This document shows, piece after piece, positions 47,691 to 61,199 of a DNA stretch of 64,000 nt (position 1 is the stretch's first letter; each line of letters starts with the position of its first letter). A model generated the notes under the pieces. The model had not been told where the DNA came from. It did no database searches and worked only from the letters and a program-made list of their open reading frames with translations. This stretch comes from Molanna angustata (lineage: Eukaryota; Arthropoda; Insecta; Trichoptera; Molannidae): contig OY754968.1 in NCBI GenBank assembly GCA_963576475.1, forward strand, positions 15,651,116 to 15,715,115, in the 5' to 3' direction. Position numbers and translations under genes: made by a program.

Positions 47691-50600
47691 GACATGCAAA
47701 AAAGTACGGAATAAGATGTCTAAGAAACTGTGGCGACGTTATGCACCACAAATAATGGAAACGTCATTCGTCGGATAGTCTCGCATCTCATACAGATTAA
47801 CGAAGATGGCCGAAGGACATCAGTTCCTGAATCGAATATGCAGCGCGGTTCGCCATTCGCCTATCAGCCGACCAGACGAAAACAGTGTTAGCTCTTTAGA
47901 AGTAATTATAAAATTTATACCGACCCAAACATCGAGAACATCTGTAAATTTATCAAGTAACTCACTTAAATCAAAAATAGATGTAAATTACGTAAGTAAT
48001 CTTTTACTATAATACCCTTCATCACTCAATTACTATTTTTATTCCTACTAATTAACTGATTATCAAATTGCAATATCTTATTTAGTGATGTATGTTATTG
48101 GGAAGCATTTTGAACACGCTCATTAAAATCGCAACCTTCTGATATATTATTTTCATAATTAAATAACAACCCCAATAGCATCCATACCTATAAAACAAAA
48201 AAAATCTTTAATCGCTGTAGCTACTTCAAAAACCATATCTAAAAAAATCAAATTTCTCACGTTAACAAATGAGTGGTAATCAAAATGCCGTGTCTTAACG
48301 GGGTAGGCAGTGAGGAACTAAAGACTTTCATTGATTCCATTCATCGATTGTATAGGTAACTTTTGATTCTCACTCAAAGTGTTATATCGTGGTCGAGCCA
48401 TATTTATTAGACTAATAAAACTACTAGTTTTTTATGTATTTATTTTTTTATTTATTCAAAATCCACAATAACCATACAATCAATTACAACAATACAATAG
48501 CGAAACAAAGTACAACAAAAATTATGAAAAATAGAAAATTTAGTATAATTGACAAAATGAATACAACCTACCAACATCCAGTGGATAAGAACTATTCCAC
48601 TAAGCAGTGCTTGTGTCGGAATAGCTTTCTATTCATTTTAACTGACACAGTCCATACTTGTGTATCCCATTATGTCTAACACATAATTATAACATTTCAT
48701 AAAATTAATAATCTATTTTAAAATATCGGTTGCTGGGGTATCGGTGATTTCAGAGAAAAAACTTTCCTATATGTACTATAGTTAGGTACATAAAACAACT
48801 CAGGAGAACTATTAATTTTCTGTGACCAAAACTCAAGTAATTATCTTTATAACAATGAATAGAAATCAATGAATGAAAACAGACACCAACCTATTCAGCA
48901 TACAATGGTCTAAGCCCCTTCAAAAAAAGACACTAAAACCGCTAGAGAAATTCGAGTTATAAAATTTGCCTTTGACAAATAAAGTAATTAGCGGACATTT
49001 CTCAAAGCTGCGAGTTATATTTAATTATAAGCGACATCCGCTTTTAACTCGGAATACCTTTTTAATTTTATATTTATCCCGGGACATTTATTTAGTTGGA
49101 AAAGTTTTATTTAATTCGTAAGATTTACATTCGACTACCTACGCCTATATTTTCAAACAATATGATCTCTAAATATTTTATGACCCGTAGGATTAGCGTA
49201 TTTTATGTTCAAGCGTATAACACTACCTTTAAAACATCATGTGGTACAACTAAAATTGAATTACACAGCTGATATTAAAAAATGACGAGACTTCTTTGAA
49301 CAAAGAAATATGTAGGTATAACTTTTTTAAACAAAAACAACGATGGTGTCAAAACAAAAAGGTAGGTAATTTACCATACCTTATCAAAAGTATTTAAATC
49401 GCATTACTGAAGGTTATAATAATTTTACTAATATTAGGTGAGTACATTGACTACTACAGTTATATTTAAGATTGTAATATGATAACGGTTGGTGGTTGGG
49501 AAAGGAAATGTTTCATTGGAACCACTTCTGAAGAAATTGATTAAAAAATATTCTTCATGCAATATGCATGCAAATAATTTTTTCACTAATTCCATAAAAT
49601 CATATTTTCTTCCATCCTTGGTTTCATGATTTTGTATGACGGCTACTGCACTTAATCAATCGACGAAAAATGGTCTTCTTGGATGAAAGATGGTCACGGG
49701 CAGATCGAAAGGCTTTGGTAATAGCCGATGTCGGTGTACGACCTATATACTTGCTCTCTCCTATAGACAACGAACATCTCAAAGTAATTAGTGGCCCTTC
49801 TGACAATCAACAACCTCCAAACAAACATAGTTCGAGATTTCAAGAGATGTTTGGGATTAGGAATTTAAATATATGAAAAATAACATGCATGGCAACTAGG
49901 CAATTATTTTTATTTCAAATCTATATATACGAGAAGCGAAAACTTCGGACTCCTTTTTAAGTACATAAACTGCACGCACGGAGGAGTTTGAAATCGGGCA
50001 TGTTTAAAGCTTATGTGAAGGTGCAGTGCAGAAAGCTAATATTTAAGCAAAATATGTGTTATAAATATATTAAATTAAATAAAAAAATATCACATCAAAC
50101 TATTGATTGATTTCCTTGGAAAATGAAATATTGGGAAATGCTAACTTTAATATACCCGCTACTGTGACCTGTGAAATATTCAAATAATCGAAGTAGTCAC
50201 ACAGCAGAAGTCATAGGTATCCCCTCTCATTCATGGTCGTTGTTTAAGTTTAAACTTGATAGTTTAAATCAATGTGTTCTAATAATTCCTTGAAATGTGT
50301 TGCGGTTTCTATGTTATTTTTTTGTTCCCGAATGATGCATTTTCTATATGAAAAATGTGAAACTTTTAATTAATTCATCTATACCTATCTATTTCAATTC
50401 ATAAATATCTTCCAATTATAGTTGGGTATTATTATGTACATATATTATAGGCACAGCAAGCCAGTTATCCCCAGTTTTCGGTCGATTGAATGAGTTGGTA
50501 CAGAGGAACAAAAAAGGATTTCCGGAATTCCAACATAATCCTCCGTGTTGTGGCAGAATAATCACTATTCCCTAAATTTTATTGATGCATGAGATGGGAC

Positions 50601-51054
50601 CTTACCCCTATGCAACCCTAGTCTAAGTATTGGATTGATATGTGAGTTGGTATATACTTTTTATGTAGAGTACGTAGCTTTTGCAGTATATCGTGAAATT
50701 TAAAAAAATTATACAATATTACGGTTCAAATACTTTACTTTGAACCATATTTTACTTGTTTTTAAACATTAACGGACCTATTAAGTGGAATTCATTTCCT
50801 TCTGTGGTTATATCTAAGTCTTGAGGCTCACAATGAATTACATAAAACTTTTGTTCAAAATCAAAATTAAGCAAGAGTTCACTTGGAATGATTTTGTTAT
50901 CATAACACGGCGCTATTTAAACATTTATTTTTATTGTTTAGAAAGTTGATTTTCAAAATATGCACAAGGAACAAAATTTAAGTAGGTAAGTAGGTATTTT
51001 TCAAGTTATGTATTTAATTGATATAAAGTCCGTATTTATGAGGTTATATGTAGG
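47691..51054. other. Unassigned 3.3-kb stretch
   Basis: No supported gene. ACGGGGTAGGCAGTGAGGAAC at 48298-48318 is a family V fragment. TTTATTTTTTTATTTATTC near 48437 may be a reversed LINE tail. 49624-49876 has short frames on both strands without recognisable family. The rest is AT-rich. Confidence 0.4.
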
Positions 51055-51215
51055 CGCACACATACATACATACCATCACATCGTTCCCTTATTAGGTGTA
51101 TACAGAGAGAACCGATCGCCGGACTCTTGAATCTTGACATACATACATGTTTTGCCTCATTTACATCCAAGCATCGCTTCATACATGCTCTCATATTATT
51201 CTGACTTCGTATATT
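51055..51215 (+). repeat. Dispersed repeat V
   Basis: CATACATACATACCATCACA is followed by ACAGAGAGAACCGATCGCC, CTTGACATACATACAT and CATCGCTTCATACATGCTC. This is the same order as at 59900-60005 and in the inverted arms at 20375-20765. Confidence 0.65.
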
Positions 51216-51239
51216 ACCATATTTTTATCTCATTCATAA

Positions 51240-51400
51240 TTATATGGTCATGCTAACTCTTTCTCGGCCGGCCGACTTCTCTTCCCACTCTTTTCAGCCC
51301 TGTATACTTTTTTTGCCAGGCGTTCATCGTTCATTCTCTACATGTCCGAACCATCGCAGAAGATTTATCTTCATTCTACTCACAATATCTCTTTCAATAT
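51240..51400 (-). pseudogene. RTE-type LINE fragment
   Basis: Read on the minus strand, CTGCGATGGTTCGGACATGT encodes LRWFGHV, followed by ERRLAKKVYR-like sequence. This is a small piece of an RTE C-terminus. Confidence 0.5.
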
Positions 51401-51599
51401 GTGGGTTAGTAGGTATAATTTGTAAAAAGGGCATACCTACAACCAATATTTGTTATTTATTTACAAGATCAACGCTCATTTACAAAAAAATGTTTAAAAT
51501 GAAAATACAAACATTTGCATTATAATGATATCAAAAATAATAAAGAGCAATAAAATAATACAAAAAATATAAGCAAGTATAGAAATTAAAATAAGGTGA

Positions 51600-51740
51600 T
51601 CTGATGATATAAGAGGAGAGGCTGGAGGTGGATGGTTGCGGTCTGCCTAAGATAAGGAGCTGTGGATGTCTCAGGGGGGTGCCTATGTCCATTACTGGAC
51701 GAAGGAGGGCTGAGGAAGAAGAAGAAATAAAAAACAAAGA
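51600..51740 (+). mobile_element. RTE-type 3' end with (GAA)n tail
   Basis: GGGGGGTGCCTATGTCCATT and ACTGGACGAAGGAGGGCTG are followed by AGGAAGAAGAAGAAAT. It is the same type of terminus as 10149-10200. An antisense frame here is spurious. Confidence 0.6.
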
Positions 51741-51861
51741 AAGAAAAAAAAACTTAAATACTAAACTTTAAAACAATTAATAAAAATAAAATGTTGTGAT
51801 TTAACTTCCACGTGGATTTTTTGTCTTTGTGTAGGTAACCAAATAAAATTACATAATATGT

Positions 51862-52125
51862 ATATCTGGACCTTAGTGCCAGAGGTATTAAGTCCACTTT
51901 TTGTTGAAGGTGAGGTTTTGACTTTCGAAATATTATTGAAAGAAATCAAAACCTCACAAAGGGTATTAAGTCCACTTTTTGTTAAAAGTGAGGTTTTGAC
52001 TTTCGAAATATTTTTGAAAGAAGTCAAAGTAAGGTTTTATTTTCGAAATATTATTGAAAGAAGTCAAAGCCTTACTTATAACAAGGGCATGGACTTAATA
52101 TCGTCTGCCTCTGAGGTCCAGATAT
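51862..52125. mobile_element. Fold-back MITE with internal hairpins
   Basis: The left end ATCTGGACCTTAGTGCCAGA and right end CTGCCTCTGAGGTCCAGAT are inverted, and TATTAAGTCCA recurs inversely further in. TATA flanks the TCTGGACC ends on both sides. The interior has GTGAGGTTTTGACTTTC...CAAAACCTCAC-type hairpins in near-tandem. No coding. Confidence 0.75.
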
Positions 52126-52932
52126 AGGTATTTTATACAACAGAATAGTACCTACCTACGGTATATTAAGATTTATATAATACAAGAAGATTTACCTCGT
52201 ACAAGATATTGTTCGTATCCGGCAAAGGAATAATATAGAAAACCTTGTGTTTCAAACACAAAAGTTATTTTTTATACTGTTTTGACCTCTAGCATATGAA
52301 TAAATGTACCTGATTTGAATAATATTATGTAAATGAAATGTGGGCAATGAATGCTTTATATTAGCTCTTACCGCGTATTGAATTCCCATATGTGGCTTCG
52401 TAAGAAAAGTAATGGATCTTTGGATGATTCAATACCTTTTGCGGAAAACTTCACCTTTGACGTGTGTAAAGTACCATGATTGATCGTTGAGGTGTAGGGC
52501 AATACTAAGTCATTCATTTTCACTTTATGTTCGCGTTGTAAACTTTTAGAACTAATAGCAATTTACTGTATTGTTCTAATAATTTCAGTACATTTCTGGG
52601 AAACTTTTTTTTCAAAATTTCATGTTTTGGAGAAAAATATAAATGTGCGAGCAATTTGAATGTTATGACAGTTAAAACCATAGAGAAGGAAAGAAAAACT
52701 GTTGTCTGTGGAAAACTAATTTGATCTAAATATATTCCCACACTCGGTATTAATAGAGTCTATTCAAATTTTTGTTTTGGCAGTTGGGACAGATGACATA
52801 CAAAAAAAAAAAAACACAAAACTAACGTACGTCATAATGTGTGCTCTCTTTATGAGACCCGTTGAGAAAATAATGTAACTAACACACTTTATACTGCAAA
52901 AATATAATTCCTTGATAATTCATTTCTTATAA
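52126..52932. other. Unassigned AT-rich stretch
   Basis: No gene or repeat family recognised. Confidence 0.4.
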
Positions 52933-53936
52933 CTAGTTGCATGTAACACATGAGATCCAACTGTCGATAGCGATAGTATGAATAGTTGAAGAATAAGTAC
53001 CAAACTATAAACCCATTAATCCAAAATATTGAATATTTTAAGATATTTTGTTTTCTATACAACACATGTACATAGGTATTTATGTCAAGATACGACAGTA
53101 TGGAGGTCAGTTCTTTTTTCCTACCCGGAGTATGAAAACAGCACGATGGTATGTATGTATTTTTGGAGATGAAGTATCAAACTATTCAGTCTTCTTAGAT
53201 ATTGTGTATGGGCGACAGCCATACAAATTGTATGAAGCGATGTCGTCACTTAATTCATTTATATAAAAATTGTTAAAAAAAAATTCAAGATGTACTATTA
53301 CAATATTAATATTTTTTATGGCATATTAAATTTCTAGTTGGGGTGTTTCAGCTTTTTTCGATAATTTTAAAAACTTTGGAAATATGGGCAGTTAAACACA
53401 TAAATTTATCTTAAATAAAAATATTTTTCTTTATAAAAATTTTTTTAGAGACTCTGGAATTTTTTTGAAATATTTAGTATTTGTCTATGTTTATACCAAT
53501 TTTCAGCGTTCTAGCTATAATGGTTTCTGAGATATATGGAAAAATAAAGTAAAAATTCAAAAGTTGATAACCCGTGACTGAAACCGAAATTCTAAATTCT
53601 GAGTAAAAAAGTTTTTTAGACCTAACTATTTATATATTTTGAAATTTTGAGCTCTTTAAATTGAGCGGATCAAAAGTTATAAGTGGGGGGGGGACACAGA
53701 CATATGTACATACAAACACAGACACACAGAAACACGAAATGTTCTTTTCCAAATTGAGTAAATCCATTTATGGAACATATTATATGCTGCGAAGCCTCTA
53801 AGTTGGTGTTTTTTGACTTCAATGTTGGAAAAAGCGTGAAAATTATAGACCCTGCATACAATTCTAGCGTATCCTGGCTTGATATATCGTCTATATGTTA
53901 AGAGAACAAAGTTTTCTTGAACAAATCGACAGTTGG
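52933..53936 (-). mobile_element. HINE-a copy M, full length, moderately diverged
   Basis: The minus strand starts CCAACTGTCGATTTG and ends CTAG, with T on both sides. The microsatellite is short and broken (53694-53730). Many scattered substitutions against C and E suggest an older copy. Confidence 0.92.
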
Positions 53937-54559
53937 ACAAATTCATAACAAAGGGTTAGGTGCAAGTGCGGACAGATATCTGATTGACTAAATTAATGTA
54001 TTGTTGCATACCATTGATTGTTATACCTCTCAATTATCTTTCCTTTTCTATTCCTACAGTTCCTTCTCCATCTTCTCCTTTGTTAGGTACCGTTTGTCAC
54101 TATATCGAATATTTTTATGTTGCATACGTATAGTTTCTCAATAGATGGCGTAACAAAAAGAATTCTTCGATACTTGCAATGGGGTTTTTCAGCTTATTTT
54201 CAAACGATCAGTTTTTCATTATTAAAATATACCTATAAAACTTTCAAAAGTGTCATAAAAATATCATTGACACCGGCAAGAAAAAAATCCAATATTTATG
54301 TATATGCAACAGTAAAAATATTCGATTAACATAATATGCATTGTTACAAGTAAAGAAGCCAAAAATGAACTCTTAATTCTGGGGCGATTTAGGGGTGACA
54401 TCTATGCGAAGCATTGTCACTTCATGTTTAAAACAAATTTCTCTATAGATGGCGTTACAAAAAACTTTCTTCGTCACTTCAAAGATTGCGATGGTGTTTC
54501 AGATAATTTTTGATGAATACATTACATTCGAACATTGGATTGATAGGGAACTCAAAAAA
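53937..54559. other. Unassigned with a local duplicate
   Basis: TCTCAATAGATGGCGTAACA near 54134 and TCTCTATAGATGGCGTTACA near 54440 are two versions of the same local motif. Near 54285-54335, AATATTTATGTATATGCAA resembles the end of family W. Confidence 0.45.
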
Positions 54560-54715
54560 AAACATAATTGGCGAAGGTTGTGCAAGCGCAAAAAGTGATC
54601 ACGTAAACCAGCCGATGACAGATCATAAGTCCTGTTGCTGCCTTGAGTTCCTGGCTCTCCTATAATATTCCAACTTCGTCTCTATTGGAGGTCAAAAAAT
54701 TGTCAATTTTTTTTT
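54560..54715 (+). repeat. Dispersed repeat W, copy 4
   Basis: GCGCAAAAAGTGATCACGTA and CAACTTCGTCTCTATTGGAG match the other copies. Confidence 0.75.
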
Positions 54716-55360
54716 TGCGATAAGTTTGCTATTGTTATCAGTTTGTCATTTTTTTACCTTTTTTTATTACTTAATATGTTTTGTAAATGCTCATACTTTG
54801 AACATTTTTTTGGGTTTACTTAGCAATACATTAAATAAATAATATTCATAACAGATTTTTATAATCATTATAATCAATTATGAGTATTATCTATGCAATA
54901 AACTGCTGCTATTTTCCCATACAAAATTAAATGTAGGTATGTGTACATAATATATTTCAAACTAATGTTGAAATTTCACCAACACTCGCTAGAATGTTGA
55001 TCTGATAAAAGCCGCAAGTAGATAGAATCCTCTTAAATTTCATGTTAATTCCTTTAGCCTTTAGTAGTTCATAATATTCATAATTGGCATTCCCAATACT
55101 CACTTGGACTTTGCTGGTACTAATTTGATTAATTTTCTAGCCTCAATCTTGTCACTGCTTTAATTTGTATTTGTTTTCCGCTTGAAATCGATAGAATATT
55201 GAAACATTTGTTTTTATTTTTAAGTTTTTAAATTAAAAATAAAAACAAATGTACAAAACGAATTCATATTTAATTTTGTACTTTAGAAATTTTCTCATTT
55301 TTAAAAGATCGAGACGATTATAGATTATTTCATAATCTTTCTGATTGTACCCACTTAAGG
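54716..55360. other. Unassigned, contains a strong hairpin
   Basis: AT-rich, no gene. 55204-55252 is a 20-bp perfect stem (ACATTTGTTTTTATTTTTAA and its inverse) around a 9-base loop. Confidence 0.5.
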
Positions 55361-56146
55361 GAGGGACTGCTGCCAACGTACCTATTTTTCAATTTGATAT
55401 ACCATCATTATTTCTAATTAAATCGTTTTGAAAAAAATAAATTAGATAATTTGGGTAGATATTAATAAAGAAAAATATCTCTTTACTTTTTGATAATGTT
55501 CTGTACAAATTCTTGTAGAAAAATAATGGCATCCCCCGATTTTTTATAAGGCGTAGTTCAACATTATTTTTTCAAATTAAAAAAGACATAAATATCTAGA
55601 AAAATATAGTGTGACGTTGCATTATTGCTTCAGGTTAAGTAAATAAACCTAAAAATCATTTATTTTCCATTCAGCGCCATTGCGAAATAAAAGTATTTTT
55701 GGTAAAAGTATTATAAATATCTAGAAAAATGTAGTATGACGTTGCATTATTGCTTCAGGTTTAGTAAATAAACCTAAAAATCATTAATTTTCCATTCAGC
55801 GCCATTGCGAAATAAAAGTATTTTTGGTTTATTAACTTAACCTGATGCATTCATGCAACGTTACATCGTATTTTTTCAGATATTTTAATCTTAATTGATT
55901 TATAATAAAGAAGATATAAATAACCTTATAGTTTTTTAGAAATTTTAGATAAATGTCTAAAATCGGGGTATGCTTATTATTTTCCTACAAGAATATATAC
56001 AGAACGTAATTAAAAAGTTAAAGTATATTTTTATTTATTAATATCCAAACTAACAAGGGTATTTTTTTTCTAAATGACTCGTTTTGTATTAATAATGCAA
56101 ATTCAAATTGAAAAAATGTTTAGGTACGTTGGCAGCAGTCACCCTC
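55361..56146. mobile_element. Inverted-repeat DNA element with an internal tandem duplication
   Basis: The left end GAGGGACTGCTGCCAACGTA and right end ACGTTGGCAGCAGTCACCCTC are inverted. The match continues imperfectly to TTTTTCAATTTG inward. The element is 786 bp and encodes no transposase. A 125-bp unit is tandemly duplicated at 55588-55712 and 55713-55830, and its ACGTTGCATTATTGC end also pairs inversely with GCATTCATGCAACGT at 55843-55862. No certain target duplication, so superfamily unassigned. Confidence 0.75.
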
Positions 56147-57160
56147 TGAACATAAGACGTAAGAAGTACAGTTGGGTGAACGTGAATGGTCAGTTTGGTA
56201 CGTTCATCAGGTTGAAGAGACAGCCCACGAGTTTACATAATAATTTTGTCGTATTTTGGCCAGCGAATTAAAATTAACTTACAAGATCATATTTTTTTAT
56301 TCACCACATTTGTGTAAAGTAAAAATCAAATAACACTTTTATTATAAATTCTTTCGACATAATGCATACTTCAGATACCTAGTGAATATACATCTTTGTG
56401 ACATATCAAGATGGGATACATGTGATTTACTACGGCGGATATTGAGAGCTTTCTCCAAAGCAAATCCTGGCTCTGAGGGGTAAAAAATAAGAGGATAAAT
56501 AGCCACCGAAAAGGGGGTAAAAAAATTCGAGAACAAAACTCCTCCATTGTGTTTGGGATTTTTCTTGACATCCATTAAGTGGGAAAGCTACAAGGGTATA
56601 ATATCTTGCTAGTGGTGGATAGCTACACGCGTGGTAACACAACAAACACATCATTAAGGGCGCCTATAACCTATCTGCCGCTAATCAATACGAATTGTAC
56701 GGATAAATCAAAACTAATTCTTGATTAATGATTTCATTGAAAGGATAGCCAGAAAGAGTTATAACATACAAACTCGAACATATACCTCGGTACCTACTAC
56801 TATAACGTGATATCATACTTCTTCATTAATACTCTTTTCAAACAGAATGTTTTCATTTATCATTTCTGTTTAATATAGGTACCTACCTACCTAAATATAT
56901 TTCTTCTTTTCTTTGTCTTTTCTTACATTATAATGTAAAATGTATTTTTAATATGAATATATTCAAAATAAATATAGGTAAAAAATACGTCTTAAATTAT
57001 TTATGGGCGGACAGAACTTACAAAAATACTGAATATTCAACAATAATCACTTAAATAATTCAAAATTATAATTATTAATTACATTTGTAACTATTCTGTA
57101 TTGTGTTTGCGATCCTCTTTGAGTTACTCATAAAAATATTTGATTTGAAAGCATGTGATT
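56147..57160. other. Unassigned stretch
   Basis: 56150-56280 has a 65-codon frame with no family resemblance; 56340-56655 has antisense frames likewise unrecognised. AT-rich elsewhere. Confidence 0.4.
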
Positions 57161-57480
57161 CATATTAACCACACCATCACGGCATATCCCACAATTTGGG
57201 GTAACCAAAGAAAGGTGTGCGGGTGTGCATTGCCTTATAAAAGGGAGAACAACACATCTATGTATACCCACACACCAGTCTCGTTTCATCAAAAAAGGCA
57301 CTACATTCAGAATGGGTGGTGAACCTCATTGCTGAACTATGTGAGATGTTATTGTTGCCTATTGTATTTTCGATTACCCGGCTCTTACGGGACACTCGAA
57401 AACAATGATTTAAAAGAATGGAAGCACTATTCTAAGCCGGTGCCTCACAGCTAACCACATATTAACATATTAACCACACC
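57161..57480. mobile_element. Retroposed-looking block with 15-bp direct repeats
   Basis: CATATTAACCACACC occurs at 57161-57175 and 57466-57480. Between them, 290 bp is distinctly less AT-rich. It contains CCTTATAAAAGGGAG (57232-57246, TATA-like on the plus strand) and GTAATCG/CGATTAC-type short symmetry. No poly(A) or trinucleotide tail. It looks like a target-duplicated insertion, perhaps a short retroposon, of unknown family. Confidence 0.5.
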
Positions 57481-57573
57481 GATTTAGTTAATTAGTCTTT
57501 TTCTATAGCTCTGAAATAAAAATGGCGTCAGAGTTTTGATTTATGACAGGTACTATGGCGGACATCAGGACCT

Positions 57574-57737
57574 GCCCCCCTAGACAACATGCCATTTAAG
57601 CTAAGCGTTATATCGCTAAGCGATAGTAAATGTATGGAATTGGTGGCTATGACATCACGTGACAGTCACCAATTTCATACATTTCTATCGCTTAGCGATA
57701 TAATGCTAAGCTTTAATGACATGTTGTCTATGGGGGC
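57574..57737. mobile_element. Palindromic MITE, family P, copy 2
   Basis: Arms GCCCCCCTAGACAACATG and CATGTTGTCTATGGGGGC with the centre TGACATCACGTGACAG. The interior also matches copy 1 closely (TAAGCGATAGTAAATGTATG). Confidence 0.8.
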
Positions 57738-59153
57738 TGGTTAATCTATTTTGTGTGAGCCCTTATGTTTGTTGAGGTAATGATGGTGAGTGCAGAATGT
57801 TGAGATTGTGTACCTAATATTTAGTGTTGAACGGGAACATGCACCTGGTTCACAATTGCATATAATTGTCACTAAAAATTGTAAACTGCTAGTCCTAGAA
57901 CATGATTTCCTAGTTGGGCATCAGTTATCTACTTATTATTATCATTATCAAAAAATGTACATAGGTAGATACTATTGATGGCTCATAACGTTCAATTATT
58001 GTATTTTTTTTACATTCTCAAATAAGTTTATTGGATTATCAGAATCAATTAACGAATATTTATTTTTCTTAAATGTCTTAATACTGTTTATGATTTTGAA
58101 TCTAGTTGGTTGGAAGAAATTTGCATAATATTATGGTTACATAGAGTACCAAGAACCTACCTATAGTGTGTTTTACGGCTATCCATTCGTAGTACCTGCC
58201 TAACTATAGCGAACAAATTATTTGTATTTTTATATAGGTACATATAGATTATGTATTCTTTTTATTTTGTTAAAACTACATTCATAAACGAGTAAGTACC
58301 TATGGTTTCATAACATTAACTTGTCGTGGGAATGTTTGATATACCTATATGTCAGGAAATTCCCGCCTACCTCTTATCAAGGGTCGAATCAAGTTATAAT
58401 TTTGGGCGTAGGAGCGTTTTGATTTCATTAGGTACTAGTAATATTTTTCAGGCTTTCACAGTATAATTCCTAGACAGAATAAAGACATATTGAAAAGAGT
58501 ACCTACAAACATAAAATCTATTTTGGTTCAATACAAAAGAACCTACTTAGTGTGTATTTGAATATCTATTTTTATAGTTGATTTTGTCAATAATACGGTA
58601 CTATTTACTAGAGTATAGAAGTTTGATCCCTTTTCGAGTAAATCGGTCAAAAAGCTTAGACCAACATCATTGTATATAAGGGACATGAAACAAAGGGTGT
58701 TCTGTATTTGATTTGCAAGTATAAATAATAATATATAGATACTTAATACCCATCTATTGTGGCTGGGGACCCTTTTATCTAACTAATGACCAATCCGCAT
58801 AATTAAATTAAACATTTATTTATATTCTATTTACGAACGGTTCAATAAGTATTTTAAATCCATTCAAAGTAGGTACTCGTAGTACACGAAATATAAATCA
58901 TAATATTTTGTATCACATGTATCGAAACATGTTGAAATTATTAAATTTAATACCTTTATTAGTAACTTATGAGGCTATAGAAGGCTAAATTTTAATTTTT
59001 TTCCCCAGTAGGTAGGTACCTACCCTCAAAGATACGTCTTTGAAATAAATAACAGTTCAATATAATTAATATGTAAAAACATCTTTATTATATTGAGTGG
59101 GTTTTTTTTAATTTTGAATTTGTTTAAACTTTTCGTGTTAAACCATTTTTTTA
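57738..59153. other. Unassigned AT-rich stretch
   Basis: No gene supported. GTAGGTAGGTACCTACC near 59010 is the recurring near-palindromic motif. Confidence 0.4.
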
Positions 59154-60262
59154 TTACTCTCCACACTATGGAATAGTGGAGAGTCATGATTTCACAATTT
59201 TTAAGCGTATTTTTTTACATCAATTTCTCGACGGGTATCATGTAGAGAGTGCACACTGTGAGTTTCGTCGTGATGTGTTTGTATGTATGTCGTACGGCGT
59301 TCGGCGTACGGAATTTTTTTTTGGGTCCTCTCTACAGCCCAAACTATAAGTCCGATCGACTTCATATGTACACAATATGTGTAAAGTGCATAGACCTAGA
59401 GCTGATTAGTTTTCCATAGAAAACTTTTAATTTCTTCTCTATGATTTCATCATATACGTTGTTTTTTTGTTGTTGTCTCTCTACAGCCCAAACTATAAGT
59501 CCAATTGACTTCATATTAACATTATATGTGTAAAGTGCATAGACCTAGTGTTGATTAGTTTTCCATAGATATCCATTTATTTATTCTCTATGATTTCATT
59601 TGTCCAAATATTCAAAATGCTCTCACGGTCTGGAAAATCGAGTTTTTTGTATACTGTTTAAAATTTCGATACAACAAAAATACACTTATCAAAAATGTAT
59701 TCAAGGATTGTCAAAATTTAAAGAAAAAATCTATGGTTTGCCATATCAATGTGAAATAAATTTCATATTTGTATGGAAAATGTATATAACAGAAGTAAAA
59801 TAGCTTCTGTAAGGGAAAATTGAGTGATAAACTTCATATTGATATTGTTTGTTTCTCTATAGACGAGTGTATTTTTTACTCTCCACTTCTATCTTCCTCA
59901 AGGGGTAGGCAGTGAGAACCGAACACCGCATTATTCTATCTTGACACATACATCGCCTCATCAACATTGATACAGTGTCTCATACATGCTGATCTTGCTA
60001 GTAATGCAATTTTACTTAAAATTTCTCAACAGGTATCATGCAGAAAATACGTACTATGAGTATCGTAACAATGTTTTTTTGTGTACGGTGTATTGTGAAA
60101 ACTTTTGTCCTCTGGGAATCTTATATATTTTGTTTAAGAATCTAATAGAAATGTACCTCATAAAAATGCATTTAGAGATTGTCAACATTTCAAGAAGAAA
60201 AAATGAACGCTTACTGTGGTGTGAAGAGTTTAGTGTTGGCCACAACCCACTCGTTTTTTAAT
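59154..60262 (+). repeat. Dispersed repeat Z, copy 2 (longer, with internal duplication)
   Basis: It opens with the same hairpin (CTCTCCAC...GTGGAGAG) and ends at GTGTTGGCCACAACCCACTC. The block CAGCCCAAACTATAAGTCC occurs twice (59336 and 59486). 59890-60005 holds the family V wording, GGGGTAGGCAGTGAGAACCG and CTCATACATGCTGATC, which copy 1 only retains in part. So V is likely part of the full Z element. Confidence 0.75.
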
Positions 60263-61199
60263 TGTAAGTAGCTAAAAAAATTACAAGGGCTACGAATAAG
60301 ATTATTATTTCAATCGAATGAGAATATAAAATCTACCTGCTGAGTTGTTTTCGTATATTAATTAATATTCTTGCTATTTAAAAAAAACTCCTCATGAAAT
60401 AATAAAAATGTTATATTGTAAATAATAATAAAATATTCTATATCACAAATTTGGTGAAATACAATATTTTTTTCTTTTTTCATGCATTAGAAGATAATTT
60501 AGTGTGCATATTTGAATACATCCGTATGCCCAGGGTATAAGGGCCTTAAGGGGCAGGGTAAGGCAATGTAGGCAGGTCAAATGCAAACTTTGTTAACTGT
60601 TGTATGAGAATGAACGCCCTTAAAGATTACAATCGTGTGCGCCCATGTTAGTGTATTTGCATCGAACGTTACATAAAATACGATGGTTTATTTGATTTTA
60701 CAAAAAAAGTGAGAACATTATGTGAAAACGTATCGGGCCAATGTTTAGATTTATAAAAAACCTATCATTTAAAATAAACATTATTGTTTCTAAACCTTAT
60801 AAATTTTGAGTTATGGATAAAAATTCTGAAAAAAGGGTATTATTAAAAAAAATATTACGAAAAAAGTACACAAGATGAAAGAAAGTGTATCGGGCCAATG
60901 TTAGACAAATAATGAGAGAATAATATATATATTTATGTTGAAGACGTAACTTTTTTTAGAGTACAGCGTAATGAGCATCCAAAAAGTACCTTGGAGCCTA
61001 TCCCGTCACCTTAAGAACATAACAAACATATTGAAATATGTACTGTCACTCATTCCGTATCTCTTGTATGAAAGTACATAGGATATAATATTGATGACTA
61101 CACACACTCTACACACATACCTTTCCAATATGTAAATAATTTCATTGGATACACGAGTGACCCATAATTTCTAAGCCGAGTTTCATTGCGTCTACAATA
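60263..61199. other. Unassigned AT-rich stretch
   Basis: No gene. AAAGTGTATCGGGCCAATGT near 60883 repeats ACGTATCGGGCCAATGTTTA near 60727 within the stretch. Confidence 0.4.

Noticed and set aside
49624..49876. Host exon on either strand
   Set aside because: Frames of about 60-68 codons overlap on both strands, without recognisable motif or splice sites.
57232..57246. TATA box of a host gene
   Set aside because: No downstream coding exon could be found, and the region looks like an inserted element with direct repeats.
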